From contig NC_088171.1 in assembly GCF_028769735.1 (NCBI RefSeq), positions 130,527,533-130,591,532 of the forward strand: a stretch of DNA of 64,000 nt, in the 5' to 3' direction. Every line of letters starts with the position of its first letter. Within the stretch, counting starts at the first letter, position 1. Source of the DNA: Zonotrichia leucophrys gambelii (lineage: Eukaryota; Chordata; Aves; Passeriformes; Passerellidae). The notes under the pieces are model-generated. The model saw only the letters and a program-made list of their open reading frames with translations. It was not told the DNA's origin and did not search any database. Below, one piece after another: positions 50,301 to 63,017 of the stretch. The translations under genes were made by a program, and so were the position numbers.

Positions 50301-51524
50301 TGTAGTTCAACAAGGCAATTTGTATTCAAAACCATGGCAGCTTTTCAGAAGATGGTGGCTTAATGCCAAAAGCAACTTCTCTGTCACTGATAGAATGTAC
50401 CCAGAAAATAATTTGAGTTTCAAATGAAAACACATCTCTCTCTTTGGGTGACAAGGGAAGGTGATACTAGTACTGGGAATTCTTAAAATAATTACATTTT
50501 TGAGGCTCTTAGCATTTGCTGCTATATGTTAATGTCAGGTTTTAAAATATCTGAGGTTTTCTCTTTGTGATGGAATGTAGAAGTTGTAAAGATCCTCATG
50601 ATTCCTTCCTTTCCCATTCCTGCATCCTACTGGCACGTAAGATGAATTTCTTTTGTATCAATTCTATGATGTATGCTGTATATTTACTTCTTTCTGAGGG
50701 TAGGGATTTTTTTCACAGTAAATCCTAGTGTTCATGTCCAGACTTGTGCAATAACTGGAACAAGAAATAGCCCATGTGCATTGCTAAATTAATATTTAAG
50801 GTCCAAGACAGATAGGCAGTCTTTTGATACTTACATTTCTTGCATCTGTTTAAGCTCATGCATATCCATCAGATCTGTTGGCGATAAGGGAGTTATTCAC
50901 CCTTTTTATTCTTACAGACCGAACGATGACTCTAAATACATGACCAGTCCTATAAATTTGTACTTTGTCTGTCTTCAGTGTTGTATCTCTGAATGCAGGA
51001 TACTATTCAAACTGAGGAGTAAGCAGAAACGCCAGTGATGTATTCTAAATAAATTGTGAGGACATTTAATAACCTCAGAGTTTGTATTTTCATCTTTTAT
51101 TTTGGAAAGGCACTGCTATGAAGATGGTCAAAGCTACTGAACTGCTTTCACAAGGCACTGCACACTGAAATACACTTTTTTTGGCTTTTAATCATACTTT
51201 TATTTAGAGCTGAGCCTATGAATTGTATAGCAACTGACTGCATTGAGCATGGATTTTGTTTGAGTACTGACACCTTGTATTGGAGGAATGCGTTTTTCTA
51301 GCTCATATTTTTCTTATGCTTTTTGTGTGGTCTAGGAATGTGCTGCATGTGAGTTCACATTATTTCCTGCCCTGATAGTTAAGTTTGGAAATAATATAGG
51401 TGATGCCTTTGCTTCTACTTCAGTTTCCAATCTATAAACACAAAATCAATTCTAAAACCTGGATTGAATTCCCAACAGTTTTTCTTGAGAGGGATCTAAA
51501 CTAGAAGCTACAGACACTGGAAGT
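44311..51524. other. Intron stretch, largely unassigned
   Basis: AT-rich intron. The segment 47560-47890 is more GC-rich and non-repetitive within the window, but I cannot assign it. An RFX-like word lies at 49106-49119. The open frame at 46679-47107 (minus) is unrecognised and probably chance. Confidence 0.5.
49106..49119. promoter_or_regulatory. RFX (X-box)-like word
   Basis: GTTGTTATGGCAAC differs from the RFX consensus GTTGCCATGGCAAC at two positions. Weaker than the site at 28758-28777. Confidence 0.25.
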
Positions 51525-51531
51525 TTACCAA

Positions 51532-52137
51532 TGTTCTGCTGTTGAACATTATTGGGATGTGAATCCCAATATTACCAGTTAGATGGTGCCTGGGCCAGTC
51601 TGACCCTCGCTGCTGAGCCAGAGGCGGCTTCTGTGGTGGATCACCCCAGAGACACCCTTAGCTTGCTGGTGATTGCAGCTGGGCACTAAACAAGTCCAGG
51701 CTTCTTAGGGACTCTGTTTACCTTAGGAAGAGGCTTCAGGCGAAGGTGAAGAGAAAAAAGGAGGGATTCTGCCGAAGGGTTATATGCAGTGGTTTATTCC
51801 ATGGTTACAGGGGTCTGAATCTTGGGAAGACCTCCAACAGAATCGAGAGCACATGGCCTGCTTCACCTTTTAAGCTCAGGGGCAGGGGAGGGGAGGGGAC
51901 AGGTGAGCCACCAACCAGGTGGGAGGGGCGGGGTCTCAGGGGAGAATGACAGCTAGACAGGCCAATGACCCCCAGGCCTGAGGGGCATCCTTTGAACTTG
52001 ACCAACCACACGACGCCTTGGAATGTTAAGCCTGATTGACAGGACTCACTCAGCAAGGGACAAGGCAGGGAGGGGAAGAAGGTACTGGTACACCTGGGGA
52101 AGGGACCTGAAAGTTTAAAACACACCGCAACAGAACA
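51532..52137 (-). mobile_element. Solo LTR, 606 bp, 6-bp target duplication
   Basis: Starts TGTTCTGCTGTTG and ends GCAACAGAACA on the + strand, giving complementary termini (TGTTCTG...CAGAACA). TTACCA lies at 51525-51530 (with one extra A before the element) and again at 52138-52143: a 6-bp duplication fitting a class II (ERVK-like) retrovirus. On the minus strand AATAAA is at 51793-51798. No internal genes. The reading frames at 51746-52125 belong to this LTR. Confidence 0.8.
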
Positions 52138-52143
52138 TTACCA

Positions 52144-55100
52144 GCGTTTTCAATATATATATACTATGCAATGGATAACATTTTGTGATTATTTTCATTT
52201 TCTTTATGGAAAAAGAAAACGGATTTTTAAGTCTAGAAAATGGAGCCCTTAATTGAACCCTAGATAATCATTCCAGAGATGGATTGGATTACCAGCAGAG
52301 AGGCCAGAAAGATGCAGCTGAGATGTGTTTCACATAAAGAGGGTTTGCAGAGCTTGTACCATTCCTGAGTTCGGGCTATGTCATCGTCATCATTCACTCC
52401 AGAGGTGCAGAAGGGGAGTGGTGAGCATTCTAAATTTGAATGGGGATTCATGAACAGCATTGGCACAAAAGCTTGTACAGTACCTGTTAGCCTTGAGTAG
52501 TGAGTCAAAACTATATCTGCAGATTATGAAAAACCTAATTGAATAAACTAGTGTTGCTCTGTTGTCTGTGAGAAGGCAAATAGATCAATTCTCCCTGGAT
52601 CTTCCTAGGAGAGAGTTCTGTGAAGGTAAGAAAGAGCTGTGCTAATTGTTGGCTTGATCACACTGATATTTGAGTCACAGACAAAATGTTTGATAATAAA
52701 ATATTTCTTTGGCACATGATTTTGGCAGTTCTGGACTCAGTAAACGAATATGCCACTGAATCATTGAATCTTAGTGAATAAGTGTAGTTTCTAAATTCAT
52801 AGAGAGTGAGCATCACACTTCTCACAAAGGTGGATTGTGTTTTAGAGACTAGATTTAGACTATACTTAAATGTACTGTTCAGTGTCTAGATTCCCTGGAT
52901 TTCTTGTTCATTAAGACGAATGGTCTGTTTTTTTTAATTTAGCATTGCTTTTAGTTGTATGTTGATACATGGAACTCTTGATTAATGTGTGCTGACGTGA
53001 CAGATTATCAGTGTAATGTTCTGTATTTTTGGGATATTTTTTAGTATATTATTTGCAATAGAGTGGTCTACTACATGTTTGTAAAAAAAGAGATCCTGTG
53101 TATTATTTGAAAGCTGCCAACTAAGTGGTGTTATTCATAGATTATCCCTTTCTGTATTTGTTCACTTATTTTAGATTTAATTTAGTCTGGATTAAAAGCA
53201 AACCAGTAGATGTCTGCTAGATTTAGCCCATCATGCAGTGGATTTCATCAAGTTTATTGATAGTGTTTATTTATTATGTGTTTTCCGAGTATGGGGCTGG
53301 TGCATTTTGACAAAAGAAAAACCAAATCCACCTTAATGAACCAGCTGAAACTCTGTAGTGCCTGATTGGTATGATTTATAGACAGGACTTCAGTGGAAGG
53401 CAGCATCGGAAACAGTTAATAAACTATTGTTTTGGTGTAAAGAGATTTTTTAAAATCTGCTCAGTTCTTAAGCCTGAACAATTTAAATCAATTTTCATAT
53501 CACTAAAACTTCCATCAGCAAATGAGATCTCCATCCCCTGTGATTCAGGAAGCTGCTGAATGCCATGCAGGAGTGGAACAGTACCATTCATCTTTGGGTA
53601 TGCCATGGGCCAGGATGCTGCTACTGAGCAGCCAGATCTTTTAGGAGAACTGTGAACCACATCAAGCTAAATACTGTGAACCACATCAAAATAAATAGTA
53701 GTCAAGTAGTCCTGGCAGGGGAAAAAGGATTTCCAGAAAATGTTTGAGGAAGGAATAAAGAACTTTTGAAGAAATTTGTCTCAACACATTCTTTAAAAAC
53801 CAACAGTGCTTCGCTGTGATCTTTTAAGTTGTATAGAAAAGAAAGCTTGGTGCTGTCTGGCGAAGATGCTGCAGACTGGGAGATTGATTCTGCCCTTGCA
53901 GTTCACTGCAGTCAGTCCCTGTGTGCAGCATCCATGGGCTCTGTGTTGGTGTTTGAGCGTGCTCAGTGTGCTTGGCTGTCATCCTCCTCCAGTCCCTCTC
54001 CCAGGGTGGTAACCTGCAGGCCTTCCTGAGGCAGGGCTGACTCCCTGCTAACTGAGATTAACAGCTCAGTTAAATCTTTCTGCTTAGCCCAGTCTTTATT
54101 GAGTTGCTGCAAGTTCAGATTCCACAATTTCTGAGGTTTTACAGGCCTCTTTCAACTGATGCCTCAGTTTTCTTCAGAGTTTTTTGCTGCCTTTGCTGTA
54201 TTTTCTTTTTTCTTCCAGTGATTAATAAACCTGGCATTTGTTGTTCATAAATTGCCCTGAGTTTTTGGATTAAAAGCTTGCTGCATGAAATAAACCCCAG
54301 CAAAGAGTATGTCTATAATTTTTACATTTATTAAAGATAATTTGTTATTCCTAGGGCCTTTCTGAATTAGCTCTTCTAAACTAAACTGAATTATCTTCCT
54401 TATAAAGAGTGTAGCTAAGTCAAGGTTTCCCAGCAAATAAGATACCAATTCACGTGTGCGTTTTGGGTTTGGGGGTTGAGTGTCTCTTCCAACAGACTTT
54501 TCCTGTTAGGAATATTTAGTTTAGTTTTGATTATCAACCTTTTATGCTTCTCAGAAGATTGGGATTATCATATGTTATCCCTCAGTAGGACACTTAAGGT
54601 TTGATGTTTAAAATTCTTTTAGCCTCTTGCATTGCTCTTCAGGTTAAATGCTTTTCTCAGTCTGAGGGTTATTGCTGTGCAATAATTGTGTGTCAAAACT
54701 CACTATTATTTGAATTTCTATTTTTCTTTCTCTTTTGAAAATAATCTTAAATGGACTATTGAGGAAAAATAGCTTTAAAATATATCATTATGTATTCAAT
54801 GATTTTTAGATTTTTAATACAGCTTTTTTTAACCTCAGGGCTTTTACTTCAAGTTACTTATGTCTTTACTTTTCACTATATTTTTGTATTTACAAAATAC
54901 TTTAACAAAACTAGGAGCTTCTTTCATTTTTTATTTATTTTTACAGTGTTTTGGTGTCTTCAAGAAATGGGGTTTTTAAAGTCTTTCTCATCCCTAATAG
55001 CTTATATCTTTGTTGTTAATGCAGCATGCATTTATGTGTAGATGAGTAGAATTTTACAAAAATAAAACATTTTTCTTTTCTGAATATTTTTTAATGCTCT

Positions 55101-58100
55101 TTTCATGGAAGAATCAGATGTCAGGGAGGCAGTGGCTTAACTTGCAAAAGCTTTTGTATATGAGGATATGAGGGCAATATTTGGGTTTTTGAAGCTGAAT
55201 TACAGCTGCAGTAGCTGAAATGTGGTATTTCAAGGACACTGTAATATACCTGCTGATAGCTGAGCTCGGGATGAAGGATTATTTAGAAGCACTTGCTATT
55301 GCTCCTGGAGAGCTATAGATTAATAAAGATAAAATGCTTTTAACTTTTTGATGCTACTTACTTGCTACGCTAAGAGCTTTAAAGAAAGAGTCCCTCTTCC
55401 TTTTAAACCCTTATATCTTTGCTTGGTAATATTTGAAAGGATGTTTTGGGTGTTATTTTGGGTTTTTTTGGTTGCCTTCCTTTTTTTTTTTTTTTCTCCA
55501 AAAGCAGAAGGGGCTGAGGGGGAAATCCTGCACATTTTTAGATCAGGTGTAGTAGCTACTTTGCCATCAACACTGTGTGGATATATTTGCAATGAAGTTT
55601 AAACAGCATGGTGAATATCCAGATGGAGTGTTTTTCCTCATCTTTAGCTTATTTACTCTGTTGGGAGCTTCTATAAACATTTGTAGTATTCTTCAGGACA
55701 AACTGTACAATTAAGCTTGAGATTCCTGGTATAAAAAATCACAGGATATAAAAAGCCACCAAGATTTTCTCTAAGGGATTCCAAACTGTGAATTTTTGCC
55801 TGTGATACTCTAAAAGCAATTTTTAAAATGTCTGTGATGGATGACGAAATTCTAAAGAGAAGGTGATAGCAAATTAAAGTATCATGCTTCAGTAGACCCT
55901 AGCACGTAGTGTAACAACACAGCCTGTGTAAATGGCATGGGAAAGAGAGACACATTATTTTTTACATTTTCTATGAGATACTAAGGATTTTATCTTGAAG
56001 ATACTTATAATGGAAGTTTACTGGCTACAGAGTTTTTGAGATACATTGCTTCAGTTTATTTTCCCATGTTCAGACTCTTTCATGGTGCTCTATATTTGAA
56101 AAGCTTAGGGTATGATAAAGCATCAATGCACACTGCCTCACTGTTTTGTCAGTAACTGGGTAATATTGCAACAGACATTATTGCTAATTTTACACTGCTC
56201 TTCATGATAAGCTGTGCTTTTCCTTAGATTTCAGTTCCAATAATCAGGATTGTTCATTGAAGTTTTTGACTACTACATTTTTTTCCCTTGAGCTTTTTAG
56301 CTTTTTTAATTACAGAAATATTTAGATTTTATCTGCATCCTGATGACTTAAAAATTAATGTGAAAATAAAAAGACACTTCACTTCTCTTAAAAGCATGTT
56401 ATTTTAGGAATCTAATTTTAAGGATAATTTAATGAAAATAGATGACTCAGCTCATGATTTTTGAATTTTAGTACTGGCAGTACTTAATGTGCTCAAAGGA
56501 GAGCCCGGGGTGCTATTCAAAAAAGCATGCAAAGGACAGTATGAACTAATGCTACAGAAAAGTTTGTTTTGTTCCTAGTGGTGATTTCTATTGAAATGTC
56601 ACTTTGTATGAAGCTGATAAAAGTCTCCTAGAGCTAAAAAATATTGATGTCACTGACTAAGATTTAGGTTTGTGTTGCTAAAATTACATTCAGCTTTAAT
56701 TTTATTAGAGAGAATTCTACTAGTGAAAATAGGAATTAATAATGGAGAAGTTAAATACACTTTTATCCCTAGAAAAACATTTAAAAAATACATTACCTTC
56801 TCTATCTTTATTTTTTTCTTATATGCTTATTTTACCCCTCAAGATGCTTAAGGGAACTGCAGTCCTGTGGAATGAACTTCGGCTTTCGACAGTTGTCAGT
56901 CCTTCTCTCCTATAAATTGTTACAATAAATAAGGTCCTTTTTATATTTGTATAACTTTGTGCATTGCAACAAGCATTCTTGCTCTTCAGACACCCTGAAA
57001 TAAATGCCCTCATTCCATTCCCCATCCCAGTTTTTCTTGAGGCTGATTTGCAGTGACAGCAGGGGTGGGGATGGCAGCAGGTCAGAGCTCTGCTGTGTGG
57101 CCAGTGGGTGCCTTAGGCAGCTCATCCTCACCTGGCACTGCTTAGGCAGGGTCAGCAGGGTTTGCTCTGTAAGCAAACATAAAGCACTTCTCCTGGTGCT
57201 GCCTGGAAGCAGCTGAACAGACAGCAGTGGCTGGGGAGTATTTCCTTGCACACAAGTGTGTGACAATGTTTTCACTAGTGAGATTCACAGTTTTTGGATG
57301 TGAATTCGTAGTAGAGATAAATTGGGCAGAAAGCCCTATCTTGTACCTTTTGGATTCTGACTCAAGTTTAACTTTTTATACCAGTAAAAAAAAAGAGTTT
57401 GAAGTGGACCTCATTCCACTAAAGAAAAGAAAACTCTACTTGACAGAGGGAAGTGAATAGCTGGACAGAAAAGTTTCTGTTATCTTAAACCACTAACACA
57501 CAAGAAAATCCAAAATATGCACTGGTTAAGTCTTAGAAGGTGCTGTGGGCAACCCTCTTTTGCAATTGCCGTTGATGCAATAATTGTTGTTAGCCATTCT
57601 GTTGGTAATTCATACTATAGGAATTGATAGCAGATGGAAAAATAGATGACTCAGAATATAGTATTAATAATCCATATTTTTTTAATCAAAGGCCCCTGAT
57701 AGGCATGTTGCATGTAAGATTCATTTAAGCAGTTGCTAGGAAGAATTTGTTTTTTCAAGTAAACACAACAAACTTGATAGAGATTACTTTTTGGTTGAAT
57801 ATCTGTCTTCTTAAAAATTTAAACCCTGAAAATGCATTTGATTGTTTTTGTTGCACAAGCTTAATAGCAGTATTTCATAATTTACTTTGATAGACTGGAG
57901 GTTTGCAATGGTAACTCAGGCATTATGGAATTAATAATGGAATCTACTTTTATCATATTGAAAACATGATTGGCATAGAGGTTTTATTTACTTCTCTTGC
58001 TGTCCAGAATGGATTAAGATTATAGTGTTCTACATCCACCACAACTTTGGCTTCCACTCCCTGAAAAGTTTGGATGGCTACACATATGAGCTAGCCAAGT

Positions 58101-58692
58101 GTGGCTATTGAGTTCCAGATCCCCTCACTTAAATCCATGGACTGCAGGCACCACCAAGTATCTCAGATACTCGGTCCATCCTTCTGGCTCCTGTGCTGGA
58201 CACATGTGGGATCCAGTAGTCAGGATTTCCATTGACTTACTCTTTGACTTTTTGACTTCTGAGAGTCCATTTTTGATTGTACTTTATGGCCTTCCTTCTG
58301 AGCTTATTGCTCAGAACTCAGGTCTGTAGACAGGAATGCACACCTATTTTCCAAGTGCCCCTTTTGGCCAGAATTTTGACAAGGATTGTAAAAAAAAATA
58401 TGTACTATACGGTGTGGGTCCTCCTGCAGGCAGTAGTATTGATTGCAAGTAATTATTCTTCGGTTTGCTGAAAATAGTGATCCAAATAAACCTGGTCCAT
58501 ATGGGATGCAAGAAGGTAGACCAACAGACAAAAAGAGTAAAACTTGTTGCACTTCCCTTGCAGAAGTTTGGTTCTGGGAGGTGAGTGCATCACTATGTGA
58601 GAGAAAAGTTCCTTGTGTCTCACTGAGGATGCATAAAAAAGCCAGTCACCTGAAACCAGTAATGACCAGAGTAAGAATGTTTTTTGCATAGG
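52144..58692. other. Intron stretch, largely unassigned
   Basis: AT-rich intron with GC-richer islands at about 53820-54050 and 57020-57220 that I cannot assign. A two-unit tandem repeat lies at 53650-53697 and a long T run at about 55481-55496. A run of T-rich open frames (54790-55041) is spurious. Confidence 0.5.
53650..53697 (+). repeat. Two-copy tandem repeat, period 24
   Basis: CTGTGAACCACATCAAGCTA (first 20 bases) plus AATA at 53650-53673 is repeated at 53674-53697 with two substitutions. Confidence 0.9.
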
Positions 58693-59791
58693 TGTATTGT
58701 GTTTGTGTGGCCAGGTTTTGGTAGCTGGGTGGCTTCTATGAGAAGCTGCCAGAAGCTTCCCCCATGTCCAGCAGATCCAGTGCCACCCAGCTCTGGACCT
58801 GCTGCTGGCCAAGGCCGAGCCAGTCAGGAATGGTGGTAACACCTCTGTGATAACATATTTAAGAAGGAAAAAAAAGGTATTGCCAGTGGTAATTGTGGCC
58901 AGAGAGAAGCAGAGTAAGATTGTGTGGGAGCAACAGCTCTGCAGACACCAAAGTCAGGGGAGAAGAAGTGAGGGAGGAGATTCCAGCTCCAGGTGCTGGA
59001 ATTGAGGTTCCCCTGCAGCCTCTGGTGAGGTGACTGTGCCCCTGCAGTTCACGGAGGTAGATGGCAATGCAGAGATCCCCCTGCACCCCGTGGAGAGCAC
59101 GACGATGTTGGAAAGGGATCTGTGAATCTGTGGGAGGCCTGTGCTGGAGCTGGCTCCTGGTGGGGACCTCCAGACCTGCGGAGAAAGGAGCCCCTGCTGG
59201 AGCAGTTTCCTGCTAGGACTTGTGATCCTGTGTGTGATCCATGCTGGAGAAGCCTGTCCTGGGAGGCCTACACCTTGTGGAAGAGTGACTCACATTGCAG
59301 CAGTTTGTGCAAACTGATGCCCATGGGATGCACTCACATGGGGGAAGTTTATGAAGGACTGTCTCCCATGGGAGGGACCCCACAGTGGAGCAGCAGAAGG
59401 ACACCTCTCCCTGAGCAGCAGCAGAAACAACATGGGATAAACTGATCAAAACGTCCATTCCCTGTCTCCCTCCACTGGTGGGGGAAGGAGGTATAGCTGG
59501 GAAGGAGGAAGGGATGGAGGGATGGTGTTTTTAACTGTCTGATTAACTGAGGGAAGATATTTTAACAGAAGTCCAATTGACTTCTCGTTATCCTGCTCTG
59601 ATTTTGTTATAAGTAAATTTTGTTAGTATCCCCGATTCAGTTCTGTTTGGCCCACGATAGAATTTGGTGAGTGGTACCTTATCTCAGCTCGTGATTCTTT
59701 GTTACATTTTCTCTCTCCTGTCCGGTTGTGGGAGTGGCAGAGCAGCTTTAGTGAGTGCCTGGCATCCAGACAGGGTCAGCCCACTAAAACA
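58693..59791 (+). mobile_element. ERVL-type LTR, about 1.1 kb, sense orientation
   Basis: Collinear with a large avian ERVL LTR that I recognise: a start region with 'ccaggttttggtagctggg', 'gaagctgccagaagctt', 'tgataacatatttaagaagg' (TATA-like ATATTTAAG), 'gcagacaccaaagtcagggg', a set of imperfect ~40-base units around 'tgctggag' (about 59140-59260), 'ggactgtctcccatgggagg', 'ccccacagtggagcag', and the end 'catccagacagggtcagccc'. No target-site duplication is evident, so the exact ends are uncertain. The poly(A) hexamer expected near 59610 reads ATAAGTAAA instead of an intact AATAAA. No internal genes found. Confidence 0.85.
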
Positions 59792-61062
59792 AGAAGTGTT
59801 CTTCTGATGACATGCTAATTTGTATTCAGCAAACCTTGCATGATCATGCTGGATTATTTTAAACCCCTGGAGTGATCAGCAGTGGCTCCTGCCACCTTCC
59901 CACAAGGACAGCCCACCTGTCTGTGGAGCGCTTGTAGCTCTGACCTGTGCTCTGATGGCAACTGGAACACTTCATGCCTGGAGCTGCCTCAACTTTTGGA
60001 TTTTTACTGTATCCCAGTGTAATGAGGACAGTCACATTAAAAAAAGCTTGCTCGTGATTCCTTCTCTGTTCTGGTCCTTTTTAACATCTACATGTGGCCT
60101 TTCCTGGAAGAGCCTCTAACCTATTACAAATAAGTTGAAAAATGAGCAAGGAGGAATTAAATTATTAGTGTCCCATTTTCTGGAAGTTTGAGATAAAGTG
60201 TACTATGTTTCCAGACTTACTGGTCTCCCAAGTGTGTGGCTGAGTTGCCTTTTCCAAAGATTATAACTGAAAATTGTAGTTCAGTTAGAAGGTTAGTTAT
60301 GCTTTTATTATATTTTTCCTATCTTAGGTTGGTACTGGTGGAAGATACTTCAGCCACTTGGGAACTTGGGTCGATGGAACTCCTTTCTGAAAGTTTGCCT
60401 TCCACCAGGATTTCCCCCCAGATCAGGGAGAAGAGAAGGTGGAGGCAGGGGCTGCTGGCACTCAGCTTGCAGCACTGGGAGCTTTTGTCCCATAAGGATG
60501 ACTTGTTGTCTGGTCTCTTAATAGGCAAAGTTGATTTCCCTTGCCCTAGCAAAGCAGAGAATTTCAGTGAGGCTTCTTTGCCTGTGACTGTGTCTTGAGA
60601 ATACATTAGCTTTGAGGAGAAATTATTTAATGTCATCTGGCTCTGGCGTGGTTTGACTTCCTTGTTTGATTTGCTTCCCTTATGCATTGTAGCTTTCTTT
60701 AATGAGTGGGTTAACAAATACATCTTTAAGGAGAAAAGTTTTATCATTGTACACCTAATCTTTCTTCTGGAAAACTGGGTAAGTGTACTCACTCTAAAAG
60801 GCTATGTCTGTGTGTGGCATTGTAAGTTGGAGTTTGGACTATTGCTTTCCCAAATCCCAAATGTGATTATCTGGTGAAATAAAAGGTCCCAGTGAAGGCA
60901 AACGCTGCTACCAGAAACTCCATTAAGACCTCTGTCTTGGAAGTGGCCCATCCTGACACTAATTACTGTCTCTTGTGTGGTTGTGGGTGTTTGATCTCTG
61001 AAAGGACATAATTCGGTCTGTTATGTGGAGTGGCAGAAATGGAATTATCTATTATCAGCTGT

Positions 61063-61091
61063 AATTGTAATCAGCTATCCTGATTACAATT
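61063..61091. repeat. 12-bp inverted repeat
   Basis: AATTGTAATCAG and CTGATTACAATT are perfectly complementary arms separated by CTATC. Confidence 0.9.
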
Positions 61092-62127
61092 GTAATTGTA
61101 ACAATGTGTTACAGTTAACAGCTTTTAAAAAGCTACTGAAATAAAATTGAAATCCTTTCTGAATTCCTGTAGCTTGTGCTGCTGACTGCTTCCCTCTCCC
61201 TTCCCATTAATGCCAGTAGCCCCAATAGTTACTGCTACAAGCTACTTGGTGAATTATTTATGGCAGTTTAAATTGGAAACTGTTTGCAAGTGGAAGTGAA
61301 TGAATGCTGAGCTCTATTGCTTTAAGAATTTGAACCAAAATATTTATTTATGCAGGGCAATAAATTACATAGGAGTAATGAAATATCTTGTTTGAGATAT
61401 TTCTACACATCTTATTTGCTATATTTGCTGTTGCATTCAGTGTTTGGATTATTGCAGGCTTTTAGGGTTTGTGAGGTAATACCTATAGCACAAACAGAAG
61501 TCAAAGAAATATATTTTTTAATTTGCCAAGGAAACATATGTACACAGACACACACACATAATTTCCCAGATTGAGCTGTGGCTGATTAAGTGGTTTTCTC
61601 ATCTGAGGCCAGATAGGTGAGACCTTCCTAACTCTTCTGTTTTCTGCCATTTCCTTCCTTCAAGTGTCCTGAATATCAGCTGTTCATATAGATGAGTACT
61701 GTGGCTATCTGGATCTCCCGGGAGATGTGTCTGAGATAATTCTGAAAGTTTCTTGGTCCCTGGCTTAAACTAATTTTCTTTATATTTTAATATTCATCCC
61801 AGCTGTCTATGATTTTTAAAGAGTAGTTAATTCTGTTTCCTGGCTCAGTTTCTTGATTGAAATTTAAATAAAAACTCACCCACAACATTCTTCTCTGCTA
61901 ATTTATGAAAAAAACGTTTTTCAGAGCAGAATAATTATGTAATTACATCAGTTGGAGTCTATTCTGTGCAGTTTAAGCTTGACGTCTGCAGTGGTGACTG
62001 AGAGCGAATAAGTGGCTGTCCAGACTGGCCAAGAGTGGGTAGGGCTTCATCACTGGCAGTTCTCACAAAACACACACACAGGATTATTCAGTGTCTGCCT
62101 TAGGCATTTGCTGGTCTGTGGAGCCCC

Positions 62128-62181
62128 AAATGCATTATTCCTGTCACACGTGCTAAATACATTATTCCTGTCACACGTGGG
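62128..62181 (+). repeat. Two-copy tandem repeat, period 27
   Basis: Units 62128-62154 and 62155-62181 share ATTATTCCTGTCACACGTG and differ at only a few bases, indicating a recent duplication. Confidence 0.9.
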
Positions 62182-62559
62182 TTTATTGCTCCTTTCATCT
62201 GTGCTGTGTTGGGATCAGTTAAGCAGTGGAGTTGGCACTGACATCTCTTCCCATTATACTTAAAATCTCTGACACTTAACTCCTCTAAGAGAATATCTTC
62301 ATGGAAAAGTGCATCATATGCGAGTTACATATATCAGTGGGCTAAAAATTAAATAGAATAGTTCAGATTTTTAATCTTTTCTTCCTCTGAAAATGGAAAG
62401 GTCTTTTTCTGCAAAATTCTGGGTGACTGAGGAATTCCTTTCCCCTGTCTTTTTTTCTATATGTTAAATGGAATAAAATGGATTATGTTTGATGCCTTGG
62501 GAGACAACTCTTTCCTTCATAAGGAGAAGAAGAGTCTTTGGAAGAAAGCACGGAAGGGC

Positions 62560-63017
62560 AAACAAAGTGTCACAAGGAGGGCGGCAAAGATGCTGGTGAA
62601 GGGTCTGGAGGGGAAGCCATATGAAGAACATCTGAAGTCACTTAGTCTGTTCAGCCTGCAGGACACTGAGGGAAGATCTCTGCCATCTACAACTTCCTCA
62701 TGAGGGAAAGAGGAGGAGCAGGCACTCGTCTTTGTGGTGCCTAGTGACAGATTCGAGGGAATGGCCTGAAGCTGTGTCACGGGAGGTTTAGGTTGGACAT
62801 TTCAAAAGGTTCTTCACCCAGAGGGTGGTTGGGCACTGGAAGGGCTCCCTGGCAAAGTGATCACAGTACTGAGCCTGAAAGAGTTAAAGAAGCACTTGAA
62901 CAATGTTCCCAGGCACCTGATGGGACTCTTGGGGCTGTGCTGTGCTGTGCAGGGCCAGGAGTTGGACATTGATGACCCTTGTGGGTCCCTTCCACCTTGG
63001 CATATTCTGTGATTCTG
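62560..63017 (+). repeat. CR1 LINE, about 460-bp 3' end (SINE-partner type)
   Basis: Collinear with CR1: 'gctggtgaagggtctggagg', 'tctgttcagcctg', 'ctacaacttcctcatgaggg', 'gagggaatggcctgaag', 'gggaggtttaggttggac', 'ggttcttcacccagagggtg', 'gggccaggagttggac', 'ggtcccttccaccttgg' and terminal 'atattctgtgattctg'. Its last ~60 bases are the same type as the tail of the SINE at 32885-33022. It lies about 800 bases upstream of the last STK3 exon. Confidence 0.93.

Larger units (their letters stand above)
59792..62559. other. Intron stretch with small repeats only
   Basis: Contains a 12-bp hairpin (61063-61091) and a two-copy tandem repeat (62128-62181). The 157-codon minus-strand open frame (60319-60792) shows no domain I recognise. 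Confidence 0.5.

Noticed and set aside
60319..60792. 157-codon minus-strand open frame
   Set aside because: No family resemblance, no splice or promoter context; likely chance.
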